The notes under the pieces were generated by a model. The model searched no databases. It was not told the origin of the DNA and worked only from the letters and a program-made list of their open reading frames with translations. The translations under genes were made by a program, and so were the position numbers. From NCBI RefSeq assembly GCF_965638725.1, contig NC_134982.1, forward strand, positions 1,612,001-1,676,000: 64,000 nt of DNA. The letters run 5' to 3'. The DNA comes from Aptenodytes patagonicus. Taxonomy: Eukaryota > Chordata > Aves > Sphenisciformes > Spheniscidae. Numbering within the stretch: the first letter of the stretch is position 1; each line of letters starts with the position of its first letter. Positions 1-12,589 of this stretch are shown piece after piece.

Positions 1-572
1 CACACCTTCAGATCCACTTCTCAGCCATCTTCACAGCTAAAGTACCCCAGATTAATACAGCTCCAACCCTTTTTACTCGATCACTTCTGCTGAAGGATTT
101 CAAGGTTGCGGCCGGCAGCTCAACCTGATGCTGTTCCTGCACCCCAGTGTGGGGAAGGGCCTGTGATGTGGGAAATGAAGAGGGACCACTGGGTGCCTGC
201 TGCTGGCCGGGGTGAAGGCAGGTCCCCTTTGGGGTTTTACAGGGACTTCTTAGCGGTTTAGCCCTGGAAACCAATGGATTGGGATAATGACGTTACCCAG
301 TTGGCAGCGCAGCTTCTGTGCTGAATGCCTGTTTAAACTTGCCCCTCACAAGCAGGCACTGCTCTTTCTTCTCCAGCACAGGCACTTACGGATGGGGCTG
401 GCAGTCAGGATGCAAAGCACACGAGAAGTCTTGCCTGAGTCTTGCCTGCAGGATTAAGGTCCCACCAACATTTGGGTAAGCCCCTTAGAGGAGCAAAGAG
501 AGGTCAGGCAACCTGGGATGGGGAGCTGGACCAGAGATGATGCTTTAGAGCTGAAGTGACCATGGTGAAAGA
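1..572. other. Intergenic sequence, no gene seen
   Basis: Unique-looking sequence at the left edge. The reading frames here are short, carry no recognisable domain and have no convincing splice structure. It lies on the side of CCDC68 where TCF4 is expected from vertebrate synteny, but no TCF4 exon is recognisable. Confidence 0.5.
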
Positions 573-640
573 ACCATAGAATCCTAGAATATCTCAAGTT
601 GGAAGGGACCCATAAGGATCATCGAGTCCAACTTCCAAAG
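573..640 (-). mobile_element. CR1 LINE 3'-end fragment (antisense)
   Basis: The stretch starts with CATAGAATCCTAGAAT and continues GTTGGAAGGGACC...GATCATCGAGTCCAACTT. This is the reverse complement of the 3' end of avian chicken-repeat-1 retrotransposons, which end in short ATTCTRTG repeats. Only this terminal part is recognisable; the GC-rich sequence after about 640 does not look like CR1. It is a typical 5'-truncated dead copy. Confidence 0.75.
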
Positions 641-3600
641 GGAAAGGACTCCCTTTGGAGACCCGTGTCCTCTTCTTCCCTCGGCAAAGCCCACGTGGGA
701 CCCCGGCCAGGGGCAGGAGGGCATCTCCATCGAGGGCAGGCACCCCCGCCACACAAGACGCCTCTTCCTGACGGCGTTTCTTGTGACCCCAGGGTGAACA
801 CCCTGATGTAAAACTGGCTCAAAGACCTGTGGGCAGCTGCCGGGCAGCAGCCGCCTGGTGAGCCCATGAGAGGGGTCGGGGCTGGCAGCGGGCTGGGGAC
901 AACTACGACTGTCCCGTCTCTCCTGTGCGACAGCATCTCCATCGCTGCGGGAAACGGTTTGCTGCTGGATCATGGATGTGGCTGGATTTTTTAAATCAAA
1001 CCAAAAGTGGATTTTTTTTTTTTTTTTTAAATTCTGAGACCTAAAATACATGTGCAGGCTTCTATGTTTTTCTATATTCTTAATATTAAAATACGCATAT
1101 TAACTTTTTAGCTGACATAAGAAAACACCATTTCAAAGCACTGCAAATTTAGATAAACCCCTCACATTTTGATGTCATCCATTCTGCACAAAACAAGTGG
1201 TATTTACAGGAATACTTCTCTATGTAATTACACAATTATTAAAAACATAGTAGTGAAGTAGGAGCTTTTATCAAGTCATTCAAATTAGAGCTGTTTCATT
1301 CTAATCACTATCTACTTGAATACGTATCGCTTGGATGAAACTGTAAAAAGCTCATTAAATATATTTTTCTTTAAAATTTAATTACTGGGAACTTCTTCAG
1401 AGAATAATGACTTTGGATCATAATTAGGATCTTTGTTTCTGTTTGTATTTAGACTGAAAGGTATAAAGACTAGGGAAAAAAGAGAGAAATTGCAGATCCA
1501 ACATTTGGGAAAGGAGCTGTCAGGAGGGGAACAGAATATTAACAAGCCAGATCCAGCATTACAAAGCAGAAAGATGGTGCTATAATTTGATAGACTTATT
1601 AAGCCCTTCGTTTCTGGTGTTAAGAAAGCTGTGTTCTAGTCTTCCAAAAATGTGAGATACTAATTGGATTCTGTTTCCATACAATGCATTTATGTGCATT
1701 AACTTATTTTAAGCAATGAGGATGCATTTGCAACCTGAGTTTGACAGTCGGAGTTTGTCTTAAATGTGATGGGTTTAGATCCCAGAGCTGGGAAAAAATG
1801 ATGTAAATATTTTCCATCATATGCCAGTTCAAACATATATGTAGAGAAAAATAAATCACCGTATTTTTTCCCACGATGATGACAAGGGATGGAAGTTGCC
1901 CCGGAGCAGATCTGGAAATGGGAGGTGGATGTCAGCGGATAGCGGTGCTGGCAGAGGCAGAATGAGGAATTCTTACAGAAACAGTTCCACAAGGTAAAAT
2001 AACAACGAGTAAAATAAAAAAATAAAATTGTCCTTAAAAAAGAGCTAGAAAAGGAGAAGGGCCTGAGCCTGCAAACCCTAATGCGAATATCCATTTCACT
2101 CGCAACTGCGCGCACTGAAATCATGAGAACTGCTCTCTGAAGGCTGCAGACTTAGACAGTAATCTTAAAACTAAAAATTACATGCAAGTGATATCAATTA
2201 CCTACAGTTTTCTTGTTTGTTAAGGCTTAATTTTTATTGATAATATTATCTCCGTTAAAAAAATGGTTTTGTTTACAGGAAACACATTTAGAGATGCTGG
2301 GAAATGCTGCAGGTACCGAGCGTGAGATGAGAAAAGCTGAAGCAAGGCAGGGGGAGGCTGACGCTGACGCTGACGCCCCGGTACCAGGCTGGGCGAGGAC
2401 GGGGATGATCCCAACTGAGTATATACCCTTTACTTTTCTTACCCCATGATTTAAACGCTTCCGTCATCTGCCGAAGATGTCTTTCTGGTTGAAGAATGTG
2501 GGTAACAACATTTTATTTTTAAATAGCCCCTGCCCTTCATGTGTAGGAGCCTTTGAGTCGTTTCCCTTCGTTGCCTAGGGAATGGGGCGATACCAAACAG
2601 CGATCACAGCACCGATCAGATTTTGCAAATGTTTTTACTGCCTGCTTCCAAGGTGCCATCAGGAGCCCCAGTTACCTGAAGCACCCTGGTAGAAACGACA
2701 AAAGTATCACCTCGCTCATTTTTTGGAAAACATGCATCATGGGCACATCTTCATCCGCACTAAAATGGGGAGGCAAAAGCATGGGTTGGGACAGAAAGCA
2801 GAACAACACATCTCTTCCCAGGACAAGGAAACTATCCTAATGCGTGAGAAGGAACACCAGCGATCCTTTCCATTTTCAGGGCAGGAACCATCACCCAGTG
2901 GCATCTCCTGCACCCCGAGGTGGGCGGCAGCAGCCGGGCAGCAGCGCGCCGAGGTGCCGGCACCGCCTGTGGCTGGGGTCTGCGGGGCTGCTCCAACATA
3001 TTGCTGGGACCTGAGACCGCTTTTCTGTTTCTGGATGTCTCTGCAAATGCTAGTAAATATATCCAAAACCCGATTCAAATCTCTCAGATCTCCCTTGAGA
3101 GCAGAGCGCCCAGATCAGAGATTTCGCTTGTCTCAGGGATGAGGTTCTTGCTCGATTTTGCTGGAGTCAAAATACCATTCACAAGCCATTAAATGACAAT
3201 TTTGTAATTTGCTGTCAAAATGATGCCTGACTCTTTTGCACCTTCTAACCAAGATTTGTATGAAACTTTTCAAAAGTACGACCGGTATGTACAGAGAGAA
3301 AGAGACACCTACAATTAAACCCGGAATTCCCATCCCCGAACTGATGTTTTGTTACGTGATCCTCCAGGTAGTCTCAGTGATTGCACCTATCATGGGAAAC
3401 CAAAGAGAGCAAGCAGGGAGCCGTGCTCGGCCATGGCACTGGAGCACATCCTCGTCCCGGCTTTGGCGCAGGCCAGGTCCCACTTCCCAGCGCAGGCGGG
3501 CGAGCGCAAGCTCTGCACACACCCATCAGGGAGGAAAATAATTCCGATTTTATTACTTCTTAACGTTGAAAGCTTTCTGCCAGCTGCTGTGCAAAAGCTG

Positions 3601-4499
3601 CCGTGAGGCCCCCAGCTTGGACCAGCCCCTCGCCCACTGGGATGGGGTCAGGGCGCAGGATGCAGGCGGGGGACTGGGTGCACACCACTGCCTTCCACCC
3701 AGGACACGGGTAAATCAGTATTTCTGCTCTACAGAGCTGCCTGGGGCTCTGCGCTGCCCAAGGGCAGCCCTTCAAGCAGGCTGAACATTAACCAATTCAT
3801 TGATATAGAGACTTTTATCATGAATTCTATAGATTTACTGATATAAAGGCATGCAGGTTTACACCTGACATCAAAATACTGAACCAAAGACTCCGAGCCT
3901 CCAGTCGAGCACTGAGCTTCAGCGGTGAAACCGCTCCCAGCGCAGGCTGATGTCTCCGGGACATCACCTGCCCTTAAATCTGAAAGTTAAATCTGAAAAC
4001 GTTTCTCTTAGGCCGAAGCGAAGAGCCCGCAGCTGCACGGCAGACAAACCCAGCGGCACCCATAAGCCCCCCTCGCCGCTGGGCGATCTCTCACCAGCAC
4101 CGAGAGGGCTCCGTCGAAGCAGCGGGTGGTTAGGTCCTAGGCGATGAAGCCAACCTCCTCCTGGGCAGGTGTCTTCGAACCATTGCTCCTTTTTCCTCAG
4201 CGTGAACCAGGGTTCGTGCATCTTTCCACGACCAGCATCGCCACCGGGGGCACGCGGGTGGGCACTCACCGCTCGGTGCCGCACGGCGCTGTCACCGTCC
4301 CTCCTCTGCCGTTCATCCCTCCCTTCCCACTAACCGCCTCTTGTTGCCGATGGGTGCAACAGGACCTGCCGGGGCTGAATGCCCGATAATACTATTTTTA
4401 ACGTGATAGTGCAAAACTGTGGTTCTTTTTTGAGGTGAGGAAACCCCCCCGCCCCCCCAAAGCTGCGAGCTGTACATTTTTCTTCTGGAGATGAATCAT
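641..4499. other. Intergenic sequence, no gene seen
   Basis: Mixed-composition unique DNA with a 17-base T run at 1012-1028 and a threefold GCTGAC/GCTGACG hexamer run near 2359-2378. Open frames of up to about 155 codons occur on both strands (for example 584-1051 and 2723-3142). They overlap each other antisense, lack domains and have no paired splice sites, so they are treated as chance. Several AT-rich stretches (1040-1400, 1560-1860) could be regulatory, but nothing specific can be claimed. Confidence 0.45.
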
Positions 4500-5360
4500 A
4501 GGCAATTAACAGGAACAATTCTAATTAACTGACATAATTAAAAAACTAATAATGTTTAACATTATTGTTTTATACAATGACATTAGCTTTAACAGCCTAG
4601 CAACACATCAAGGCTTCATTTGCATAGTCACTGAGTATATTATTTATTCTTGGTTTCTTTGGTAACCAAATTGACAATAAGAACTGCAATGTGAATTCCT
4701 AAATTGTTTTGCCATATAGCTTCATAATTTATGCCATTGGCAGTAATTGTAATGTCTGTATAATTTCCTTTTAATTATCAACTAATGAAATTTACATTCA
4801 TTCGGGTAAAAAACAAATATTCACACTCAACTTCCAATCACCTGTCCAAATTTCCAATCAATTTGCCGATGTTTGCTGTGCCTTATGCTTATTTATATTT
4901 TTGAATGTCAAAATGTGGGAAAAGTTCTGAAACCTCTTTGACTGTTAATGGCTGGGGGAATAGTGATAACTGGCTCTGCTGCCACCGAGCTCTTCTTCCT
5001 CCCAGATTTAGGAGATGCTCCTTTCCAAAAGAAGACGGAAGATATGGACTTTATCACATTAAACTCTATGGATTTTAAGTGGAATTAATTCTGTAAACTT
5101 TAATTGCAGAATAATCTCTGCCTGTTCCCTTATCTCTCGATTTATTACAGACATTTATTTCTAGTTTGAAAATTTCTCATCAGTTTCCCAGGGAATTAAT
5201 TTAGTTTTTCAAAAAGGAAAAAAAAAGGAAGGTTGGGGGAAGGAAATGGCTTCTAAATTCAAATGGAGATGCTAATTGCAATAATTATTTCATGAAATTA
5301 TATAGAAACTTTATACATACGAGTATAGTCATTTCGTTAAAAAAACAAAATCTGCACATA
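4500..5360. promoter_or_regulatory. Candidate conserved non-coding element (AT-rich block)
   Basis: A long AT-rich, non-repetitive, gene-free block rich in homeodomain-type TAATTA/AATTA cores, with a perfect POU octamer ATTTGCAT at 4618-4625 and SOX-like ACAAT cores nearby. Such blocks are typical of the deeply conserved enhancers that surround developmental regulators such as TCF4, which is expected to the left. Conservation itself cannot be seen from one sequence, so this is an inference from composition and context only. Confidence 0.3.
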
Positions 5361-8300
5361 ATCTTAATTGAACCCAACTTCTGAACAAAACAGCACTTTG
5401 GCTCTTTTTCTAAGTCAGGGTACGTGGGGAAGTCCAACAGCCCCGACAAGGCTCCCCTCGGGCCGTGATGCTGCAGGCGCGCGGGCAGGTGCTGCACCAG
5501 CGTCGGGCAGGGCCCCGGGCTGGGGTCCCGGGGGGGCTCCCCCAGCACAGACCCCCCCCGCCGCGGACCCCGTCCTCCAAGGAGAGCCCGCAGGGTCGCA
5601 GCGCCGTGGCACCTCGGCCAACGGACCCGGCGGAAAGTGAGCGATGAAGTCCATTATCCTCAATTACCTTGAAGTGATTTCAGTACAGATTTGATGTGAA
5701 GCCACATGAGACAAATTAAAACAATTAATGGACAATCTGGGCCGGTCCTTGAAGGGAAGCGCTTATTGTTTGTGTCTGGGTTTTTCTTTTCCATCAAAGA
5801 TGCCTCCTGCACATAGAACCTATTAACTCCTTTTTGATTAGAAAAAGGAAGCTTAAGAATAATGATTGCTAATGGTGTGCTGTGTCTCTTCAGGGGGAAT
5901 GGCGTTGTGATTTGGAGGGCCTGATTCCCAGCAAAGTTTCACCTGTCTCCTCGGAAAGGAAATATCTGAGTGCTCAAAGCTGCTTCGGCTTAACCCACAT
6001 AAGGGGCTAACAGGGCACGTGTTCCTTAAAATAAAAGGAACGGGAAGTTGTGAAGAAACGAGCATCTGTGAGCAGACTAATGTTACCCAGCAAGCGGCAA
6101 TTGTGATCCGTGTTTGGGTCCACTGAACAGCATTTCTATAGCAGTTGAAAATTCATTTCATTTCATTATCTGAACTGCTCAAGCACCCCACTTCGGATCC
6201 GAGAAATCTTTCCAAACCTGCAGGAAACTCATTTACCCCTGCTGAGGCTCCAGCTTCTCTTCTTATATTAAGGTAGCGTTGTCTTCCTTACAAATTCTGG
6301 CAGATATACGTGCAAGATTGGTACAGAGGAGAGAAGGACCATTTGCTGAAATCCAGAGTGGAAAGGAGCAGCGTTATTACTCTCCCCTGCTTTATTTAGG
6401 TCTGTTTCAAGGCTACTTTACCGATCTCTCATCTGTTACAAATACAGTTCGCGATACATTAGAAAGGAGAGAGCTGCCTTTGAGGGGATGCGATGTAGAA
6501 CAAAGAGAAGACCATCTACCCTCCGAGATTTTGCTAATGGAGAAACTTGCAGTATCATTAAGTTGAAAAGAGAGAGAGGGGAAAAAGCAGTAATCAGAGT
6601 GGGATGTTTTCAAATTAGGGACAAATTAATGCAGGGAAAGTGTCTAGCGCTGGAGGTCCCTGAGTGCGGGCACCTTCCTTTCTACAGCATAGCAGTAGTT
6701 TCTGATCCACATTGCGAAACTTGACCTAATTTCTTGATTACAATGATTGAAATACCTACAAAGTTTGTGAAATCAATATGTTTACTCCAGAAATGCACCA
6801 ATAAAAATTAGCCTGAAATCGCATAATCTGTATTCATTACACTGAGTTTCCATATGCACTGAGTAAGTGCAGAATATATAGAAGAAAGACTTGTAGATTT
6901 TTGTGCCAGATTTTCAGCCCACATATATCCGTATAAATAAATAGGGCGTTGCACTCAGGAGAGAGACGATCCGATCACAACCGCACCCCTTGCGACACCG
7001 GCAGAAGCCATCTCTGTGGCCCGAGTGATAGCAGACTTTTTTATTGGTCCCACAAGCAGTGACCATCACATAAATTACTGCCATTGCTCCGAAGCGTCCG
7101 TTCCTCCGCACCTGGAGCGAGTCACTGAATCCAATTACTCCAGTCAAGATCAGACCAGTGTGTTCGAGAGAGGAATTCCCACATGGCGACATGTTTCATG
7201 ACTCGCGCGGAGCCACGTGTTCCAGCCCTGGGTCACGCTTTAGGCTTCTCTTGTGTCTTTTGGATCCGAGGGCGTTTGCTTTGAGTCGAATAACCTGGAC
7301 TGACCCGTGAACGGCTGCAGATGACCCAAGCCCTGCTTTTCCATCTAGTCTTTTTTCTGGAGGCAAGCGGGCACTCACGGTCACGCCGGGGAGTGGGGAG
7401 GAGAAAGTGAGGGGTGGAAAGAGCAAAGACAGAAAATGCTGTGGGGGTGTAAGTGGGATAGGAGAGAATAAGAGGGTGGATTAAGGAATCATAAGGTGAG
7501 AAAATAAAAGCAGGCTAAGGTTAGAACCAAGGTTAGAACAACTGCACTTAAATTTCCTACAGCGTAGTTTATATTGCCTTTCTTCTTTTCCTCTTCTTTC
7601 TAACGGCAACTTAAAAGCAACAATAAAAGCCAACATCTAGGATTGTCCTTCTTTCTGTAGCATTCATTGACACAAGATGAGTCAAGAAAGTCCTTCTCCA
7701 GGAGGAGCTGGGAGGGCAGAAGCGCAGCGGGGGCTCTGCGATGCAGAGCACGGAGCTGTCCTTCAGCTTTCGTCCGGGGGCTGGTGGTGGCCACGCACGG
7801 GCTGTCTCTCTGGAAGAGCTCAGCCGCAGGACGGGGTGCCGGGCCAGGGAAGCCGGTGTGGGTGCTCCTGCACGTGGTGCCAGCACACGGCAGCACGGCT
7901 CCAGCACAGCTCCCTGTGGCTGCGGCTGCGGGCGCCGGCAAGCAGAGCTCAGCTGCTGGGCGGCCAGGGACGGGTGGCTCCCCACGGGGTCTGCACCCAC
8001 GTCTGCAGCCCAGGTCATCCTCCCCATCCTTCCTAAAGGATGCCCTCGACGGATGCGGTACGAGCAGGCAGTCCAGTTGGGAAAGGTCTTTCAAAGTCTT
8101 CTTACAGAGTCATGATTTGTTTGGGCTTCCTAGTTTAGGAGGTATTAAGGTGACACCAGGGGGACGCCAGCGGCATTTACTGTATTGGACAGCCCTTTAG
8201 TTGGGAAGAAAATTTTTGTATTGATGGGTGAAACCTGTCTTTGTCTGTGCCTTTAGTCTGCCGGTGGCCAGTGGCGTTTGGAGTGCAGCTGCAAGGACAA

Positions 8301-9243
8301 GGGCATTTTTCTTGTACGTCTGTGCTGTGTCCTCGCTGACACCAGGCAGCAGGCACAGCGGGGCTTCCCGCACCCACTGAAAAGTCCCTTTTTTGCTGCT
8401 ACTTGAAGGAGGCTGATTAGCTTTTTGAAGCGGGCTAGATCCATCCTAACCTGCCTCGCACTGCAGGGAAGTGGGGAGAGAAGAGACCACGAGTGGTGGG
8501 TGCAGTTAAATCACCGGTGAGGGGAAAGTGATGAGCTGGGGGCGAGAGGCACCCACCGTCCCTTCCGCGATCCAGGCACATTTGGGAGTCTCCTCCTTGA
8601 ACTGAGCAATAGGTGTAACGGAATTTTTGCCTATCACATATTATACCACCACACTTGTCTTTCAGAAAGGGCATCTGTTCTTCAGTTCCTCTTTTCTTTG
8701 AAAAAAAAACACAACAACCCACCAACACGGAGAAGGAATGAGAAATGAAGTGGATTTTTTATTAATTTGTTTCTTCGTTGAAAATCTGTAAACCAAAACG
8801 CTTTGATTTTCAGAACATCTGATACCGGAACATACAGGTCGGCTTTGTCTTTTTCAGGTATGGATGTTTTTTTTCAATTTTGAAAAGCTCCTTCAATCTT
8901 TTGGGGTTTTGTGCCCCTTTTGACAAATGGAAAAATTTAAAGGAATAATTAAATAATCTCTGGTTAAATTTAAGAAACAAAAGAACCTTTAAAATGAGTA
9001 TTCACAGAAAAAGGCCATTGGGAGGGGAAGATGAATGAGATGTTTAATCTGGCAGTTCAAGGTAATTATTTCAGCTAAAATATGAAGACCGTGAAAAGAC
9101 TTATTCTACTTTTACCTAAAAATGAGGTAAAAATTAGCAATGAAGTAACCGGCACGGGCCCTGACCCGGCCAAACCTGACACGTGTGCTACCTTCATGGC
9201 TGCGAAATCCGGGCGAGCGCTCACGCTGACCCACGCAAGCAGA
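5361..9243. other. Intergenic sequence with GC-rich pockets, no gene seen
   Basis: A CpG-rich pocket at about 5450-5640 is followed by AT-rich unique sequence. The part near 5640-5760 has homeodomain-like ATTAATGG/AATTAAAACAATTAATGG motifs and could be another conserved element. A second GC-rich pocket lies at about 7690-8040, where frames stay open on both strands only because stop codons are rare in GC-rich DNA. No exon could be supported. Confidence 0.4.
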
Positions 9244-9343
9244 TGCTCAAGTGTGCGGGGGTGGGAGGCGCGGGGAGCGCAGCCCCCCCGGCCCGGCGCG
9301 GCTCGGCCCCGCAGGCAGCGCTAGGTGGCACTGCCCGCCCGCC
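9244..9343. other. CpG-rich flank of the minisatellite
   Basis: Non-repetitive, very GC-rich sequence with many CpG dinucleotides directly abutting the tandem array. It could be the remnant of an orphan CpG island or simply the unique edge from which the array grew. No splice donor or coding signal supports a first exon here. Confidence 0.4.
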
Positions 9344-9839
9344 GCCCCGCGCATCGCCCGCGCATCCCCCGCCCGGACCCCCGCATCCCCCGCGCATCCC
9401 CCGCCCGGCCCCGCGCATCCCCCGCGCATCCCCCGCCCGGACCCCCGCATCCCCCGCGCATCCCCCGCCCGGCCCCGCGCATCCCCCGCGCATCCCCCGC
9501 TCGGCCCCGCGCATCCCCCGCGCATCCCCCGCCCGGCCCCGCGCATCCCCCGCGCATTCCCCGCTCGGCCCCGCGCATCCCCCGCGCATTCCCCGCTCGG
9601 CCCCGCGCATCCCCCGCGCATTCCCCGCTCGGCCCCGCGCATCCCCCGCGCATTCCCCGCTCGGCCCCGTGCATCCCCCGCGCATCCCCCGCCCGGCCCC
9701 CCGCATCCTCCACGCATCCCCCGCCCGGCCCCCCGCATCCCCCGCGCATTCCCCGCTCGGCCCCGCGCATCCCCCGCGCATCCCCCGCCCGGCCCCGCGC
9801 ATCCCCCGCGCATCCCCCGCCCGGCCCCCCGCATCCCCG
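9344..9839. repeat. GC-rich 32-bp minisatellite, about 15.5 copies
   Basis: Tandem array with a strict 32-base period: the CGG landmark recurs at 9374 and 9406, and the TCGG landmark at 9565, 9597, 9629 and 9661. Each unit is itself built of about 11-base subrepeats around CCCCGCGCAT. Units differ in a few positions (CCCGG versus CTCGG; CGCATC versus CGCATT), giving blocks of related variants. Because 32 is not a multiple of 3 and the unit has no stop in any frame, long Pro/Arg/Ala-rich or Gly/Arg-rich frames run through on both strands; they are not genes. Each unit carries several CpGs and GCGCAT half-sites. Confidence 0.95.
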
Positions 9840-12589
9840 GCTGCTGCTCCCTGGGTGGGTTCCAGCTCCGGAGCCGGGTCTTGCACGGGGGGCAGGTGAA
9901 GCGCAGGAGGGACCACAGCCGCCCCGCGACCACCGCCTAGGGCGAGGGTCCAAGGCGCGGGCACTTTCTGCATTGCTCCTGCAACGTTTAAGTGCCTCCG
10001 GGAATCTTTTTTTCCCGATTTGCCATCGTTATTACAACTTTTAGATCCTTGCTCCGGCCTGGGAGCTGCGTTGCAGCGGCTGTACAAGAGCAGGCTGCAG
10101 GGTGATGGGGCAGTACTGCCATGGGGAGTGCTTGGGATGTGGCTGTGCTGCCTGCCGAGCCCGTGTGCGCGGTTATAGCTGTCTTGCTCTACGAGAGAGC
10201 CGGGCAGTGTTTTGGGTTACGGGCCCATGCTCCAAGCGTACATGAGGGTGATGGTGATGGTGACGGCATCACTGGCAGAGCCCGCAGTGCCCTCTGCGTG
10301 CATCTCCTCTGCCAGGAGAAGCCACGTATCCGCATTTGGAACAATCCCATTTGCAGGAACCGTGCACATAGCGCTAGCAGGGACCTCCCGAATCCTCCAC
10401 TGGAAGCATCTGGAATTAAAGGCAAGAGAGTAGCAAGTTAAACGGTCCCTTTCAAAACAGATGTGTGACAGCACGCCTGCACGGATGGGCAGGGACGATC
10501 ACACGTCTGCGCAGGGGGCTGCCGGGGACGAGCCAGCTCTGGGTTAGGGGCCGGGGCAGAGAGCTCGGGGTGCAGCGTGCGGGTCACCAGCAATGCTCAG
10601 CTCGGAGCAGCTTCCCCAGAACTGCTACAGGATTCTCTCCAGGCAGTTACAGCAGGCTTAGGGGACAACAATATTTTCCTCTCTCTGTCCTTTTTGCAGG
10701 TTTTTCTGATTTCTGGCCAATTTTTTTACATATTTACTGAAGAAGTTTGCAGCTCGAGAAAGAAGTTTCCCTTTCCATGTAAATTATCTCAGGGAACAGA
10801 GAGACTTTTGGAGCCCAGCCAATAATGTAGAGTGAAGGTGAAGGTGCTGGGGAGGGGGCAAGCGCTGCATTTCTTGGTTGAATCTCTGTAGATTGACAAT
10901 TATTTACCACTAAACTTCTGCATTAGCGCTTTTATCTGCTGTTGCTTCATGTGCCGTTCAGGTCAGGTGAAACAGCCTGTGTTGAAGTGGATGTATCAGA
11001 TACAGAAGCCGGAGGAGCCTGGTTTTTAAACACTGAATTTCCTCCACGCAGGGGTGCGGAAGAGAGTTTAGGGCAAATAACTGGATCAATGTCTTTTTGT
11101 AGGGTAAGGAGGCTTTCAAGGAGGTTATCCTCTCCCTGAAATAACACAGTGAACTGGCCCCTCGCCTGTTTTTTTTTATCATAAGGGGCACGGGACATGC
11201 AGAGAGAGCAGCCTTTAGGAGAAGGGGCAGCGGGTGGTGCATGGGCCGAGCGGTAGGATGTACTCCACGGGCCATGGGAGGAAGGACTGTTCCCAGCAGC
11301 TCCCTGTTTACCCTTGCCCTGTGCGTGGCAGCTGTGCCCAAGCAGTTTACACGTGGGATGTGATTCGTCAGCAGCCTAAGCCCGGTAAGCTGGGCTGCCC
11401 CTGTCCTTCCCTGCTCACCACGCCGAGCCGCACTACTCGGCCTCCCTCCTTCGACCTGCGACAGGGCTTGTGCACACCCAGTTTGGACCCAGGAGTTGAA
11501 GTGGCTGTGCATAGTCATTTGCTGGCTATGCCAGGCGTGCTTGCAGCTCCTCGTGGCGCTCGCCGCCAGGTTGCACACGCGCCGGTGCTGGTGCAAGCCT
11601 GGGAACCAGGGTGGTGCCTGCTGAGGACACCGCATCTCTCCTGGCATCGCCGGAGTCAGGCTGCTGGGAAGCTGGGACAGGACTGGCACGCACATGGGTC
11701 GCTCACGCAGTGTGCTCGGGCCTTCGCAGCGTGGTTACCAGCCATCCGCCCCCCGCTCTAATCTTAGCCGTACCGGTATGTCAGGAGCAGCGTTTGCCCT
11801 TTGCAGTTCCCTGGGCAGATGGCTGATGGATGGGGCAGCTTCAAAGCCTCAGAGCTTCCTCCCCATGAAGTCGAAGAGGCTTAAAAGAACTTTTACCAAG
11901 CAAAAACTTCCTGGCAAAGCAAAAATGTCCCAGCAAAGCAAAAACCAGGATCAAATTCAGTTAAACGAAACACTATCACATATAGAAGTCCAGAATGATG
12001 AATTTAAAGTTAATTAAATGTGTTAAATAGGATGACAAATGCAATACTGCCATGTAGCCTCCCAGGTTAAATAGTCAAGGCTTAAATAATTCTATAAACA
12101 AACATCACAGCAACAAAACCCCTAAGGGTTTGGTCAAAAGTCCCTTGAAGTCAGTATCCTTTAGTTCTGCCAGTCATTATTTAGGGTTCTTATTTGTTTC
12201 CTGACCTGGTTTCACAAACAGCGCAGTGTGGGCTGTGGGATGAGTCGGGCAGCCCAGCGAGCACCCAGCACGGCTCACCTGCCCGCTGGGCACAGCCGGG
12301 ACCTCAGGTCACATCTCTCCCTTCGCACCTTCAGCCTTTAACAAGGGGACTACAAGCAGGAGATGAAGATCTCCACGTGTGCATGGGGAATGGCAGGCAT
12401 CACCCTGTCATCTCCTCCAGACCTGTGCTCGAGTGAGAATTGTGTCACCTCCCGCAGGGAAACTCCTCACTAATTGCGGAGCCCATCCATCCTTCTCCCA
12501 CGTGTCTCTGCAGCGAGGCTGGGAAGTGAGCAATCGGTGCGGCTCCCTGACAACGTATGTCCTGAGAACGTGCATTTGCCTCAGACACC
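9840..12589. other. Intergenic sequence, no gene seen
   Basis: Moderately GC-rich unique sequence. A short GTGATG-type repeat lies near 10246-10265 (GGTGATGGTGATGGTGACGG). The antisense frame 10958-11695 (245 codons) is the longest outside the minisatellite, but it has no domain, is overlapped by sense frames and lacks splice or initiation context, so it is not called. Confidence 0.4.

Noticed and set aside
9183-10087. Long Pro/Arg-rich and Gly/Arg-rich reading frames (up to 288 codons) on both strands
   Set aside because: They are translations of the 32-bp minisatellite, open in every frame because the unit has no stop; no start context, splice sites or domain.
10958-11695. 245-codon frame on the - strand
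   Set aside because: No recognisable domain, overlapped by long + strand frames, and no flanking splice or promoter structure.
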